Positions 1 through 7,311 of a stretch of DNA of 29,100 nt are shown in pieces (positions within the stretch are counted from its first letter, which is position 1; each line of letters opens with the position of its first letter). Location: positions 1 through 29,100 of the IMG/VR virus record IMGVR_UViG_3300023301_000065. One strand, 5' to 3'. The position numbers were made by a program, and so were the translations under genes. This DNA is from a virus. Below the pieces are notes generated by a model. That model was not told the origin of the DNA. It searched no databases and worked only from the letters and a program-made list of their open reading frames with translations.

Positions 1-2
1 CT

Positions 3-83
3 ATAGAATTAAGTGGTCAACTTAGTTGTTATGTTGAAGAAGATATGCAAAAAATAATTACGCAATATCTAATAAGAAAATAA
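3..83 (+). CDS. C-terminal fragment of an upstream gene
   Basis: An open frame enters from the left edge and ends with TAA at 81-83, giving a 26-residue tail that ends QYLIRK. The start lies outside the window. The next gene begins 23 bases later behind its own AGGAGG-like site, so this is probably the preceding member of the same operon. Nothing in the tail identifies a family. Confidence 0.5.
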   Translation: MELSGQLSCYVEEDMQKIITQYLIRK

Positions 84-106
84 CATATGGAATTAGGAGG
101 AAATAA

Positions 107-790
107 ATGACTTACGTAATCAGTGACTTACATGGGGAATATGACTTATTTATAAAAATGTTAGAAAAAATTAATTTTTCCCCCGAAGATATTCTCTATA
201 TTTTAGGGGACGTAGTTGATAGAGGGAAAGAGCCAATTAAATTATTGCAATACATAATGACGCAATCTAATATGATAATGTTATTAGGTAATCATGAAGA
301 GTTTATGTTAAATTATTTTGAAAATGAGTATACAGATTATGGGGATTGGTTTAAAAATGGTGGGGCTTTAACATATAGACAAATACTTGCTGTAAGTCAA
401 AACGAACAAGAACGAATATTGAGCTATATTAAAAGGTGTAAGTTAACTTATCGTTTAAAAATAAACGGTAAATCTTTTATACTGTGCCATGCTGGCTTAG
501 AGCACAGTGAGGAAGGTGTTTTGTTGAGTACTCAATATAGAGACTACATATTATGGGCTAGAGACGAATTTATACATAATACAAAGATTGCCGACGAAGA
601 GAGCACGGTGATTTTTGGACATACCCCAACTATAACTATAAAAGTTTATAAAAGAGATAAAACTGGGATTTGGTTTGGTGATAATAGAATTGGAATTGAT
701 TGTGGAGCGGTATTCGGATATAAATTAGGGTGTTTAAGATTAAACGATATGAAAGAATTTTACGTTGTAAAGGGGGAAGATGTTGAATAA
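107..790 (+). CDS. PPP-type metallophosphatase (lambda phosphatase-like)
   Basis: This 227-aa protein has the metal-binding signatures of the calcineurin-like PPP family in order: SDLHG (residues 6-10), GDVVDRG (34-40), GNHEE (61-65), a CHAG histidine near 124 and FGHTP further on. Such phage enzymes hydrolyse phosphoserine, phosphothreonine or phosphotyrosine using two metal ions; the substrate cannot be read here. Length is normal for the family and all metal ligands appear present. The start follows AGGAGGAAATAA, one of the best ribosome sites in the window. The 3' end overlaps the next small ORF by 11 bases, suggesting coupled translation. Confidence 0.93.
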   Translation: MTYVISDLHGEYDLFIKMLEKINFSPEDILYILGDVVDRGKEPIKLLQYIMTQSNMIMLLGNHEEFMLNYFENEYTDYGDWFKNGGALTYRQILAVSQNEQERILSYIKRCKLTYRLKINGKSFILCHAGLEHSEEGVLLSTQYRDYILWARDEFIHNTKIADEESTVIFGHTPTITIKVYKRDKTGIWFGDNRIGIDCGAVFGYKLGCLRLNDMKEFYVVKGEDVE

Positions 791-953
791 AGAAAATAAA
801 ATTGATAAAGATATACAGCTAACATTTTTAGAATTAGAAGTATTACATAAATTATTGAGTAGGGTGACAACAAACTATATAGTAGATGTTCTAGGCATGA
901 CATTTCAAGAGGACGATTTACTATACAATGTTTACTGTAAGATAGATAATTAA
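780..953 (+). CDS. Small hypothetical protein (57 aa)
   Basis: A 57-residue frame starts with ATG inside the end of the phosphatase gene, directly after AAGGGGGAAG, and stops at TAA 951-953. The product begins MLNKENKIDKD and is Leu/Val-rich in the middle, compatible with a short helical domain. No family is recognised. The overlap with the upstream gene and the purine-rich site ahead of the start support translation. The next gene follows after 17 bases with its own AAAAGGGG site. Confidence 0.6.
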   Translation: MLNKENKIDKDIQLTFLELEVLHKLLSRVTTNYIVDVLGMTFQEDDLLYNVYCKIDN

Positions 954-970
954 TTAAAAGGGGAAATAGA

Positions 971-1297
971 ATGTATCAATGGCGATTAATGGATAATAAA
1001 AAAGAGTTTGAATATGGGCGAAATATGGCTAAACAAATGGGATTAGAATTTGTTAAGGATATAGACCTAAACTTATTAAAGTTACCTCACCCTTCAATCT
1101 ATATAGGTAACGAAGATTGCTTGAAATTTGCCTTAGGTGTCAAATTAGATTTAGCAATTGAATTACTAAAACAAGACCGTACTAAAGGTTATTTTGAGTT
1201 CAATGGACTTATGTATTGTAAGCTATACCCAAGTTACCGAAGTGTTCCAAATATTATTGTCGTTATGGACTTATATTTACATAACGTATTAAGTTAA
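971..1297 (+). CDS. Hypothetical phage protein (108 aa)
   Basis: ATG follows AAAAGGGGAAATAGA, the ribosome-site type used throughout this window. The 108-aa product is soluble, has no clear transmembrane stretch and shows no motif I can assign. Its position in a run of short early genes suggests an accessory phage function. Whether it is a single domain cannot be judged by eye. Confidence 0.65.
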   Translation: MYQWRLMDNKKEFEYGRNMAKQMGLEFVKDIDLNLLKLPHPSIYIGNEDCLKFALGVKLDLAIELLKQDRTKGYFEFNGLMYCKLYPSYRSVPNIIVVMDLYLHNVLS

Positions 1298-1333
1298 AAC
1301 GTAATAAAATGGGAAATTTATTAGGAGATTAAA

Positions 1334-1726
1334 ATGAGAGAAATTAAATTCAAGGCGTGGAGTGGCTTAACGATGTATGTTCCTGATTATATTGATTTTA
1401 CTGGAGGGTGCTACACGTCTTATAGTAGGTGGGATAGTGCGTCAGTAGAAAAAGACGAAAATAGTATTTTACTACAATGGACGGGTTTAAAAGACAAAAA
1501 TGATAAAGATATTTATGAGGGTGATATTTGTCAGCGTAAATATTTTAAAAATAACATAGAAGTTATTGAATTATATAAAATTTTTTTTGATGTTGGTATA
1601 TTTCAATGTGAAAAGATTAGTTCACCAGGTATGTCTTGTTCCTTAGGTTTCTATTGCACAAACGTAAATGTAATCATTGAAGTAATTGGAAATATTTTTG
1701 AGAACCCAGAATTTTTAAAAAATTAA
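1334..1726 (+). CDS. YopX-family protein
   Basis: The 130-aa product matches the layout of the YopX family, small proteins common in Bacillota phages: it opens MREIKFKAW, has a central QWTGLKDKNDKDIYEGDI block (about residues 48-65) and ends with VIGNIFENPEFL. The molecular role of YopX proteins is unknown. Length is typical. The start lies after TTAGGAGATTAAA. It is one of several small early genes here and probably belongs to the same transcript. Confidence 0.88.
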   Translation: MREIKFKAWSGLTMYVPDYIDFTGGCYTSYSRWDSASVEKDENSILLQWTGLKDKNDKDIYEGDICQRKYFKNNIEVIELYKIFFDVGIFQCEKISSPGMSCSLGFYCTNVNVIIEVIGNIFENPEFLKN

Positions 1727-1769
1727 CATTATATGAAGGACTTACTATTAATATAATCGTGGAGGAATT

Positions 1770-2033
1770 ATGGAAGAAAAAATAATTGAGTACAGAGGAT
1801 TAAAAATTGGGGATAATATTTTAATTTTAGATTGCTATGAAATAAAAGAAACATACGTTAAAGGGTTTTATAAGGATTTTGAACATGACGAATCAAATTC
1901 TATGATTACTTTTGTTGAGCATGAACACGGTTCAGACCCCTTTAACGACGTGTATACGGACGGATTTTACGCTAAATGTGGGGTACAACGGAAGAAAGAC
2001 GCTTATGACGCTTATGTTACAAGTGGATATTAA
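1770..2033 (+). CDS. Hypothetical protein (87 aa)
   Basis: ATG lies a few bases after GGAGGAATT, a strong ribosome site. The 87-residue protein is acidic and aromatic-rich, with His/Asp clusters such as FEHDE and VEHEHGSD in the middle. No family is recognised. The upstream intergenic stretch is about 40 bases and shows no promoter that I trust. Confidence 0.6.
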   Translation: MEEKIIEYRGLKIGDNILILDCYEIKETYVKGFYKDFEHDESNSMITFVEHEHGSDPFNDVYTDGFYAKCGVQRKKDAYDAYVTSGY

Positions 2034-2078
2034 TTCTAAATAAAACTAACAATTTATTAAGCAAAAAGAGGGTATAAA

Positions 2079-2144
2079 ATGAAAAATTTCAAAGATTTTG
2101 AGGAAGAAGGGAAAAATGATTATGGAAAACAATATAGAAATTAA
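2079..2144 (+). CDS. Very short ORF (21 aa), uncertain
   Basis: ATG follows AAAAAGAGGGTATAAA, a plausible ribosome site, and the frame gives MKNFKDFEEEGKNDYGKQYR before it ends. It overlaps the next gene in another frame, so it could be a short translated leader coupled to that gene, or a remnant. Only the ribosome site supports it. Confidence 0.3.
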   Translation: MKNFKDFEEEGKNDYGKQYRN

Positions 2145-2325
2145 TGGTTTATGGGAAAATATGAAAACAAAAAACAAATATTGGGTGATTGGTACCGCAA
2201 TAAATTGCACAAATAAAGAAGACGGTCAATTAATGGTTTTATATGGCTCTTCAATCTGTGATATAAAAATATTCGCAAGAGAGAAAAAGGAGTTTGAGGA
2301 AAAATTCGTTAAGGTTATGTTATGA
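2116..2325 (+). CDS. Small conserved-type phage protein (69 aa)
   Basis: I place the start at the ATG at 2116 because AGGAAGAAGGGAAAA sits directly before it; an upstream in-frame TTG at 2098 would add six residues. The protein has the pattern of small phage proteins of the DUF1653-like kind: a conserved W, a YWVIGTAINCTN segment, DGQLMVLY, then ending in REKKEFEEKF. That family link rests on pattern memory and is tentative. Function is unknown. Confidence 0.55.
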   Translation: MIMENNIEINGLWENMKTKNKYWVIGTAINCTNKEDGQLMVLYGSSICDIKIFAREKKEFEEKFVKVML

Positions 2326-2376
2326 TATGAAGAATCGATTAATAAACTATGTTAGAAATATGTGGAAGAGGAAATT

Positions 2377-2748
2377 ATGAAAACATTAAATATGATTCAA
2401 GACTGGAAAGAAAGTGGCTTTAAAAAGAAATATATACAAACAAATGCATGTACAAATTTACCAGTAACGGTGTTTAATAATGGTTGTGACGTTTTATTTA
2501 CTAGTGGTTTCAGTATTGAACCATTTTCAGACCCTAAAAAATGGTCAAAAATATTTTACATATCAAAAGAAAGTTTAGAAAACGAATGGGAAGAAATCGT
2601 AGAAGAATTTGAAATTAAAGGGGCAATAAAAAAAGCTCATGACGGTAACATAATGCTTTCTTTGAGTAGTGGCGTACGATTTATTGGCACAAAACAAACC
2701 TATTCAGAAATTGAGGTTTTAGGAAAATGGATTCAAGTATATATTTAA
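2377..2748 (+). CDS. Hypothetical protein (123 aa)
   Basis: The ATG at 2377 is preferred over an in-frame GTG at 2362 because GGAAGAGGAAATT precedes it at normal spacing. The 123-aa product is soluble, with no recognised motif. Its stop codon lies only two bases before the GTGA that marks the left edge of the IscB element. The element therefore landed just behind this gene without breaking it. Confidence 0.6.
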   Translation: MKTLNMIQDWKESGFKKKYIQTNACTNLPVTVFNNGCDVLFTSGFSIEPFSDPKKWSKIFYISKESLENEWEEIVEEFEIKGAIKKAHDGNIMLSLSSGVRFIGTKQTYSEIEVLGKWIQVYI

Positions 2749-2754
2749 TAGTGA

Positions 2755-3031
2755 ACTACCCACGACTAAAGTCGCAGGCTTCTAAAGCTAAGTTCACCAG
2801 ACTCAGTATCTAGAAACGGATACTACGATAGAAAGGTTATGATACCTACGGTTGACGCATCAGACCGTTGCACTGTCGCTTATAATTAAGAAGAACTGAG
2901 GAAAGGTTCGGTGTTATGAGTGTAAAAAGCTTTTTTATCATTGTCGAGATGGCGTCGGATTCTTATTATGGTAAAAGTAATAAGATACGCAAAACTTACC
3001 GCAAGGTAAAGTATTTATTAGGGGGCTAATT
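2755..3031 (+). ncRNA. Omega RNA / HEARO RNA of the IscB element
   Basis: The 277 bases between the element's left edge and the iscB start contain no credible ORF but several short complementary segments, starting with the CGAC/GTCG hairpin. The placement directly upstream of iscB and the opening sequence match known HEARO (omega) RNAs, which guide IscB. In studied systems the guide is the RNA 5' end, transcribed from DNA just outside the left edge. Here that would be the last roughly 16 bases of the flank ending in GTGA at 2754. Secondary structure beyond the first hairpin was not computed. Confidence 0.8.
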
Positions 3032-4294
3032 ATGGTTTATGTAATTAATTTTGACGGAACTCCGTTAATGCCTTGCACGTCAGTAATCGCAAGATTATTA
3101 TTAAAACAAGGTAAAGCAAAATGTATTAAAAGAACACCATTTACTATTAAACTTTTATATCAAACAACCAATTACACACAATATCTAACACTTGGAATTG
3201 ATACAGGAAGTAGTAAAATTGGTAGTGCTGTAGTAAGTGATAATGGCGGTGTTTTATATTTGTCAGAAGTTAAAATCAGAAATGATATTACTGACAAAAT
3301 GAAACAACGCAGTAAATATCGTAGGAATAGACGTAATAGGAAAACAAGATACAGAAAAGCAAGATGGGCAAATAGGAAAAATAGTATTAGGACAGTTAGA
3401 TTTTCACCTACAATGGTGAGTAAAATTAATAGTCATATTAGAGAATATAATTTTGTAAATTCAATTCTACCTATTAAACATACTATCCTTGAAACAGCAA
3501 CATTTGACGCACATGCATTGAAGAATCCTACGGTTTTGAGTAATAAGTGGTTATACCAAAAAGGTATTAATTATGGATTTGCTAATACTAAAGCCTATGT
3601 TTTAAATAGAGATAACCATACTTGCCAACATTGTAAAGGTAAAACCAAGGATAGCAAACTTGAAGTACACCATATTACATTTAGACGTAATGGTGGTTCT
3701 GACGATTCTGAAAATCTAAAAACACTCTGTAAAACATGTCATGATAATTTACATAGTGGATTAGTTAAATTAACTGGTGGCAAGTCAAAAGGACAATTAA
3801 AACACGCCACTCAAATGAATAGTATAAGAACACAGCTATTAAATATTTTACCATTTGTAGAAGAAACCTTTGGGTTTGTAACTAAGGAACATAGACAATT
3901 ACTAAATCTTCCAAAAGAGCACTATATGGATGCTATAGCTATTGCAAGCCAAGGTAAATATGTAGTCTTTAAAACGCAAGAAGTCATATTAAAAAAGTGT
4001 GTTTCACAAGGTGATTATCAACAAACAAAGGGTGTTAGGTCAGAACAAAGAATCCCAACTAATAAGATACAAGGATTTAGAAAGTTTGACAAGGTTAAGT
4101 ATCTAGGACATGAGTATTTCATTAAAGGTAGAATGTCAACAGGGTATGTAATTCTAATGGACATAGAAGGAAATAAGATAGAATTTTCAAACGCGCCAAA
4201 AGGAATGAAGACAGCAAAGACGAAAAATTTAACAAGAATAAGCAGTAGAAACACATGGTTGACACAAGCAAGACCGCTACAATTCATCCCATGA
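3032..4294 (+). CDS. iscB: IscB RNA-guided nuclease
   Basis: The 420-aa protein has the full IscB order: PLMP domain (PLMP at 11-14), RuvC-I (GIDTGSS, D57), Arg-rich bridge helix (about 93-116), RuvC-II (ILETATFD, E154), an HNH domain with C199/C201, H213-H214, N228 and H237, RuvC-III (KEHYMDAIAIA, H296 and D299), and a C-terminal domain with GFRKFDKVKY and FIKGRMSTGY blocks. IscB is the ancestor-type relative of Cas9 and cuts dsDNA guided by omega RNA. All catalytic residues appear intact. The ATG follows TTAGGGGGCTAATT. The stop codon lies inside the element's right-end hairpin. Confidence 0.96.
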   Translation: MVYVINFDGTPLMPCTSVIARLLLKQGKAKCIKRTPFTIKLLYQTTNYTQYLTLGIDTGSSKIGSAVVSDNGGVLYLSEVKIRNDITDKMKQRSKYRRNRRNRKTRYRKARWANRKNSIRTVRFSPTMVSKINSHIREYNFVNSILPIKHTILETATFDAHALKNPTVLSNKWLYQKGINYGFANTKAYVLNRDNHTCQHCKGKTKDSKLEVHHITFRRNGGSDDSENLKTLCKTCHDNLHSGLVKLTGGKSKGQLKHATQMNSIRTQLLNILPFVEETFGFVTKEHRQLLNLPKEHYMDAIAIASQGKYVVFKTQEVILKKCVSQGDYQQTKGVRSEQRIPTNKIQGFRKFDKVKYLGHEYFIKGRMSTGYVILMDIEGNKIEFSNAPKGMKTAKTKNLTRISSRNTWLTQARPLQFIP

Positions 4295-4307
4295 TTGAAA
4301 TCACGGG
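4288..4307 (+). repeat. Right-end hairpin of the IscB element
   Basis: CCCATGATT and AATCACGGG are complementary around a GA loop, with a single A/C mismatch at the fourth pair. The stem overlaps the iscB stop codon. Imperfect end palindromes of this kind are the sites recognised as single-stranded DNA by Y1 (HUH) transposases of IS200/IS605 elements. The minus strand of the mini-element at 23007-23026 carries the same stem plan with the mismatch at the same position. Confidence 0.75.
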
Positions 4308-4345
4308 TGTTCTTGTAGCTCATATAAATAAAGGGGAAATTAAAA

Positions 4346-4615
4346 ATGAAATTAGAAAGACAGCTTGTAAGATATATTGTATCATGTGACGAAGACGAAT
4401 ATGAAGACGAAGATGAAGACGAATATGAGGATGAAGACGAATATGAGGACGAAGACGGGGCACAATATATACTATACGACGTAGACAATAGAACTGAAAT
4501 AATGAGGGGCGACTATTATCACGATAAGGTTGAGGAAAAAATAGAAGGATTTTTAAATTGTCTTAGCTATTTAAATATTGAGTTCTCAATTGAAAGCACC
4601 ACTGTTAAAGAGTAA
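4346..4615 (+). CDS. Acidic repeat protein (89 aa)
   Basis: ATG follows AAAGGGGAAATTAAAA. Residues about 14-37 are almost only Asp, Glu and Tyr in DEYEDE-type units; the rest (YILYDVDNRTEIMRGDYYHD and beyond) looks like an ordinary globular phage protein. The acidic stretch probably grew by in-frame duplication of an 18-base unit, since neighbouring genes lack such bias. An acidic tract could mimic DNA, but that is speculation. No family is recognised. The antisense Ser-rich frame opposite the repeat is a shadow. Confidence 0.7.
   Translation: MKLERQLVRYIVSCDEDEYEDEDEDEYEDEDEYEDEDGAQYILYDVDNRTEIMRGDYYHDKVEEKIEGFLNCLSYLNIEFSIESTTVKE
4388..4458 (+). repeat. In-frame tandem repeat coding for DEYEDE units
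   Basis: Variants of the 18-base unit GACGAATATGAGGATGAA occur back to back, encoding alternating Asp-Glu and Tyr. Differences between copies are mostly silent C/T or A/G changes (GAC/GAT, GAA/GAG). This fits repeat growth followed by drift under selection for acidity. Copy number is likely to vary between related phages. Confidence 0.75.
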
Positions 4616-4658
4616 TATAAATTATAAACTTATATTAAGAAAACATTCGATAAACTTC

Positions 4659-4687
4659 TTGACATTATATCATTATTATGTTAATAT
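4659..4687 (+). promoter_or_regulatory. Sigma-70/SigA-type promoter before the 690-aa gene
   Basis: TTGACA at 4659-4664, a 17-base spacer and TAATAT at 4682-4687. Transcription would start near 4694, about 55 bases upstream of the ATG at 4750. The -35 is perfect and the -10 has one mismatch to TATAAT, so host polymerase alone should recognise it. It would drive the 690-aa and 126-aa genes up to the hairpin at 7236-7270. Confidence 0.8.
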
Positions 4688-4749
4688 AGAGAAGTAGAAT
4701 AAATAAGAGATATATAAATAAAAATATTAATAAATAAGGGGAAAAAGAT

Positions 4750-6822
4750 ATGGAGTTTTTACTATTAAAACAAGCAATGCAAGAAAACTTTAATAGAATG
4801 TCTAAAAATGCAACTCAATTATTTGAAGTTAACGTGGACAAAGAAGAATTATGGAATCTGTACTTAGATAGTTTCCCAGAAGGAACTAATGAGGTTTTTA
4901 GACAGAGAAGAGAGTATGATTGTAGCTGTTGTAGACATTTTATTAAAACTATTGGGAATGCGGTAGTTATTGAAAACAATAAAATACAAACTATTTGGGA
5001 CTTTAAGATTAATGACACTAAATTTCAAACAGTTGTAAATGCCTTATCCTCATATTTAAAGTCAAAAGTTATTTCAGACGTTTATGTCAGCAAACTTAGT
5101 AAAATAGGAACAGATAATAGCCATGAGCAATTACCAAACAAAGAAATAATCTCATGGAATCATTTTTACCTAGAACTACCAACTAAGTTTGTTAGTAAAA
5201 GCGATAAGTCTGAGGGTGACATTAAGGGGTCATTTAGAGATATTAAAAATGTATTTAAGAGGTCTTTAGACGAAATAACTGAGGAAAGCTTACTTACTGT
5301 ATTAGAACTTATTTCACAAAACTCTTTATATAAAGGTGAGGAATGGAACGTTGTATTGACCCAATTCCTTAAACACAAAAGAGTATATGACAAATTAAAG
5401 TCAGAAGGCGAAAAAAATAATTATACTTGGGAACAATCTGTTAAGGTTGGGGGCGTAATTGGTAAAATAAGAAATCACAGTATTGGAACGTTACTTGTTA
5501 ATATTAGCGAAAGTATGGAATTAGATTTAGCCGTTAAAAAATACGAAGCAATTGTAGCCCCAACCAACTATAAAAGACCAAAAGCAATATTCACTAAAAA
5601 AATGTTACAAGACGCTAAAAAGACAATTGAAGACTTGGGCTATTTAAATTCTTTAGGTAGAAGGTATGCTACCTTAGACGATATTGTTATAAACAATGTT
5701 ATGTTTTCTAATAAGGACTCCGCAAAAAGAATCGGTGTTTTAAGTGACCTAAGTGGTGTAAATGGTTTGGACGTTTTTGCTAAAATGGCTAAAGAAGTTC
5801 CAACAAATCCTAAAAAATTCTCTAAAGTTGAAGAAGTTTCTATCGGCGATTTTATTGCAAATGTGCTTCCAACCGCAAGTGAACTTGAGGTATTTTTAGA
5901 AAATAAACATTCTAGTAATATGGTTTCATTAATCGCACCAGAAAATAAAGAGGCAAAAACAATGTTTAAATGGAACAATTCTTTTGGATGGGCTTACTCT
6001 GGTAATATTACAGATAGCGATATGAAAGATAGAGTTAAGTCCGCTGGGGGTAATGTTGAAGGTGTATTAAGATTTTCTATTCAATGGAATGAAGTAGCGG
6101 ATGATAGAAATGATTTAGACGCACACTGTAAAGAACCTAATGGAAAACTTATTTACTTTGGAAATAAACTAGATTTCGCTACTACTGGACAGTTAGACGT
6201 TGATATAATTAGACCTACTATTGGGAAACCCGCTGTAGAAAATATTACTTGGATTGATAAAAATAAAATGCTAAGTGGGGTATATAAGTTTGCTGTTAAT
6301 TGCTTCTCTAATAATGGTGGTAGAACTGGATTTAGAGCCGAAATTGAGTTCGACGGTCAAGTATATTCTTTTGAGTATAATAAAGAATTAAAAAATAGGG
6401 AAACAATTGAGGTTGCGAGTGTTACTTTCAATAAAAGTACTGGATTTACAATTGAAGAAAAGTTACCGTCAAACGTATCTTCTAGGGACGTGTGGAATTT
6501 AACTACCAATCAATTTGTTCCAGTGTCCGTTGTTACATTATCCCCTAATTATTGGGACTTACAAGAAGGTATTGGTAATAAACATTACTTCTTTATGTTG
6601 AAAGATTGTATTAACCCAGAAATGCCAAATTCAATGTTCAACGAGTTCTTAAAAGAAGAATTAATGAAACATAAGAATGTTTTTGAAGCATTAGGTGGTA
6701 AAATGGCTGTAAAAGACGCAGACGACCAACTATCGGGGATAGGTTTCAGTTCAACAAAAAGAAATGATTTGTTAATAAAAGTCAAAGGTCAAACAGAAAG
6801 AATACTAAAAATCAAATTTTAA
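4750..6822 (+). CDS. Large conserved phage protein of unknown function (690 aa)
   Basis: ATG follows AAGGGGAAAAAGAT. I recognise the type as a recurrent hypothetical protein of Bacillota phages. Its N-terminus has a Cys cluster (CSCCRHF, about residues 58-64) that may bind metal. The middle is helical, with motifs such as KRPKAIFTKKM. The C-terminal third has a beta-rich domain with DLDAHCKEPNGKLIYFGN and QLDVDI, resembling Asp-rich, Ca-binding folds (DUF2135/TerD-like); this resemblance is weak. The gene has its own promoter and is followed after 23 bases by a coiled-coil protein that regularly accompanies it. The function is not known. Confidence 0.85.
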   Translation: MEFLLLKQAMQENFNRMSKNATQLFEVNVDKEELWNLYLDSFPEGTNEVFRQRREYDCSCCRHFIKTIGNAVVIENNKIQTIWDFKINDTKFQTVVNALSSYLKSKVISDVYVSKLSKIGTDNSHEQLPNKEIISWNHFYLELPTKFVSKSDKSEGDIKGSFRDIKNVFKRSLDEITEESLLTVLELISQNSLYKGEEWNVVLTQFLKHKRVYDKLKSEGEKNNYTWEQSVKVGGVIGKIRNHSIGTLLVNISESMELDLAVKKYEAIVAPTNYKRPKAIFTKKMLQDAKKTIEDLGYLNSLGRRYATLDDIVINNVMFSNKDSAKRIGVLSDLSGVNGLDVFAKMAKEVPTNPKKFSKVEEVSIGDFIANVLPTASELEVFLENKHSSNMVSLIAPENKEAKTMFKWNNSFGWAYSGNITDSDMKDRVKSAGGNVEGVLRFSIQWNEVADDRNDLDAHCKEPNGKLIYFGNKLDFATTGQLDVDIIRPTIGKPAVENITWIDKNKMLSGVYKFAVNCFSNNGGRTGFRAEIEFDGQVYSFEYNKELKNRETIEVASVTFNKSTGFTIEEKLPSNVSSRDVWNLTTNQFVPVSVVTLSPNYWDLQEGIGNKHYFFMLKDCINPEMPNSMFNEFLKEELMKHKNVFEALGGKMAVKDADDQLSGIGFSSTKRNDLLIKVKGQTERILKIKF

Positions 6823-6845
6823 AAATAAAAAGGGGAAATAAGAAA

Positions 6846-7226
6846 ATGGAAAACATGTTCGAATTTGCAATTAAAAATAAGTTGAGATTTGCTTTCAAAG
6901 GAATGGTATCAGTAGAGGACTTATATGATTTAACTGTTCAAAGTTTAGACTCAATTTTCAAAAGTCTTAATGCACAAGTAAAGCAAGTGAAAGAAGAAAG
7001 TTTATTGAACACAAAAAACCAAGCGGATAAGGTACTTGAAACTCAAATTGAGATTGTTAAGTATATTGTTAAAGGTAAATTAGAGGAAGAAAATACAAGA
7101 CTTCAAGCTAAAACTAAAAGAGAGCAAAAACAAAAACTTATGGCAATTTTGGCTTCTAAGCAAGACGAAGCATTACTAAGCAAGACATCAGAAGAAGTTC
7201 AAGCAATGATTAATGAATTAGAATAA
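6846..7226 (+). CDS. Conserved phage coiled-coil protein (126 aa)
   Basis: ATG follows AAAAAGGGGAAATAAGAAA. The protein opens MFEFAIKNKLRFAFKG, then VEDLYDLTVQSLDSIFKSL, and from about residue 75 it is a charged helix rich in Lys and Glu (KTKREQKQKLMAILASKQDEA), consistent with a coiled coil. I recognise it as a common partner of the preceding large phage protein. Its role is unknown. It is the last gene before a strong hairpin, so the two genes form one transcription unit. Confidence 0.82.
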   Translation: MENMFEFAIKNKLRFAFKGMVSVEDLYDLTVQSLDSIFKSLNAQVKQVKEESLLNTKNQADKVLETQIEIVKYIVKGKLEEENTRLQAKTKREQKQKLMAILASKQDEALLSKTSEEVQAMINELE

Positions 7227-7235
7227 GTTGTCTAT

Positions 7236-7270
7236 CTACATACTACGTATAATTTATATGTAGTATGTAG
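7236..7270 (+). terminator. Strong hairpin, probable terminator
   Basis: CTACATACTACGTATA (7236-7251) pairs with TATATGTAGTATGTAG (7255-7270) over 16 base pairs with one G-U pair and a three-base loop. It sits 10 bases after the stop of the 126-aa gene and is followed by a modest T-rich run (TATGTTTTATT). The stem is AU-rich, so termination may be partial, or the hairpin may protect the 3' end of the transcript. Confidence 0.6.
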
Positions 7271-7311
7271 TATGTTTTATTCAGTAAAATAGGTTTTAAT
7301 AGGGGGCTAAA

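Larger units (their letters stand above)
2755..4327 (+). mobile_element. IscB element (IS200/IS605-like, no transposase)
   Basis: The element begins right after GTGA (2751-2754) with ACTACCCACGACTAAAGTCG, which holds the hairpin CGAC/GTCG at 2763-2774. It carries a structured-RNA region, then iscB, and ends after the right-end hairpin at 4288-4307 (CCCATGATT / AATCACGGG). The exact right border is uncertain; comparison with the mini-element at 22987-23072 puts it near 4315-4327. HEARO/IscB elements are reported, from memory, to sit directly after ATGA or GTGA. No tnpA is present, so transposition would need an enzyme supplied in trans. Confidence 0.85.

Noticed and set aside
4018-4488. Minus-strand 156-aa frame rich in Ser and Tyr
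   Set aside because: It is the antisense of the acidic repeat and of the iscB 3' end. The Ser-Tyr repeats simply mirror GAA/GAC codons, and no ribosome site precedes it.
5166-5978. Minus-strand frames opposite the 690-aa gene
   Set aside because: They are shadows of a long gene with clear protein character; low complexity and no ribosome site.
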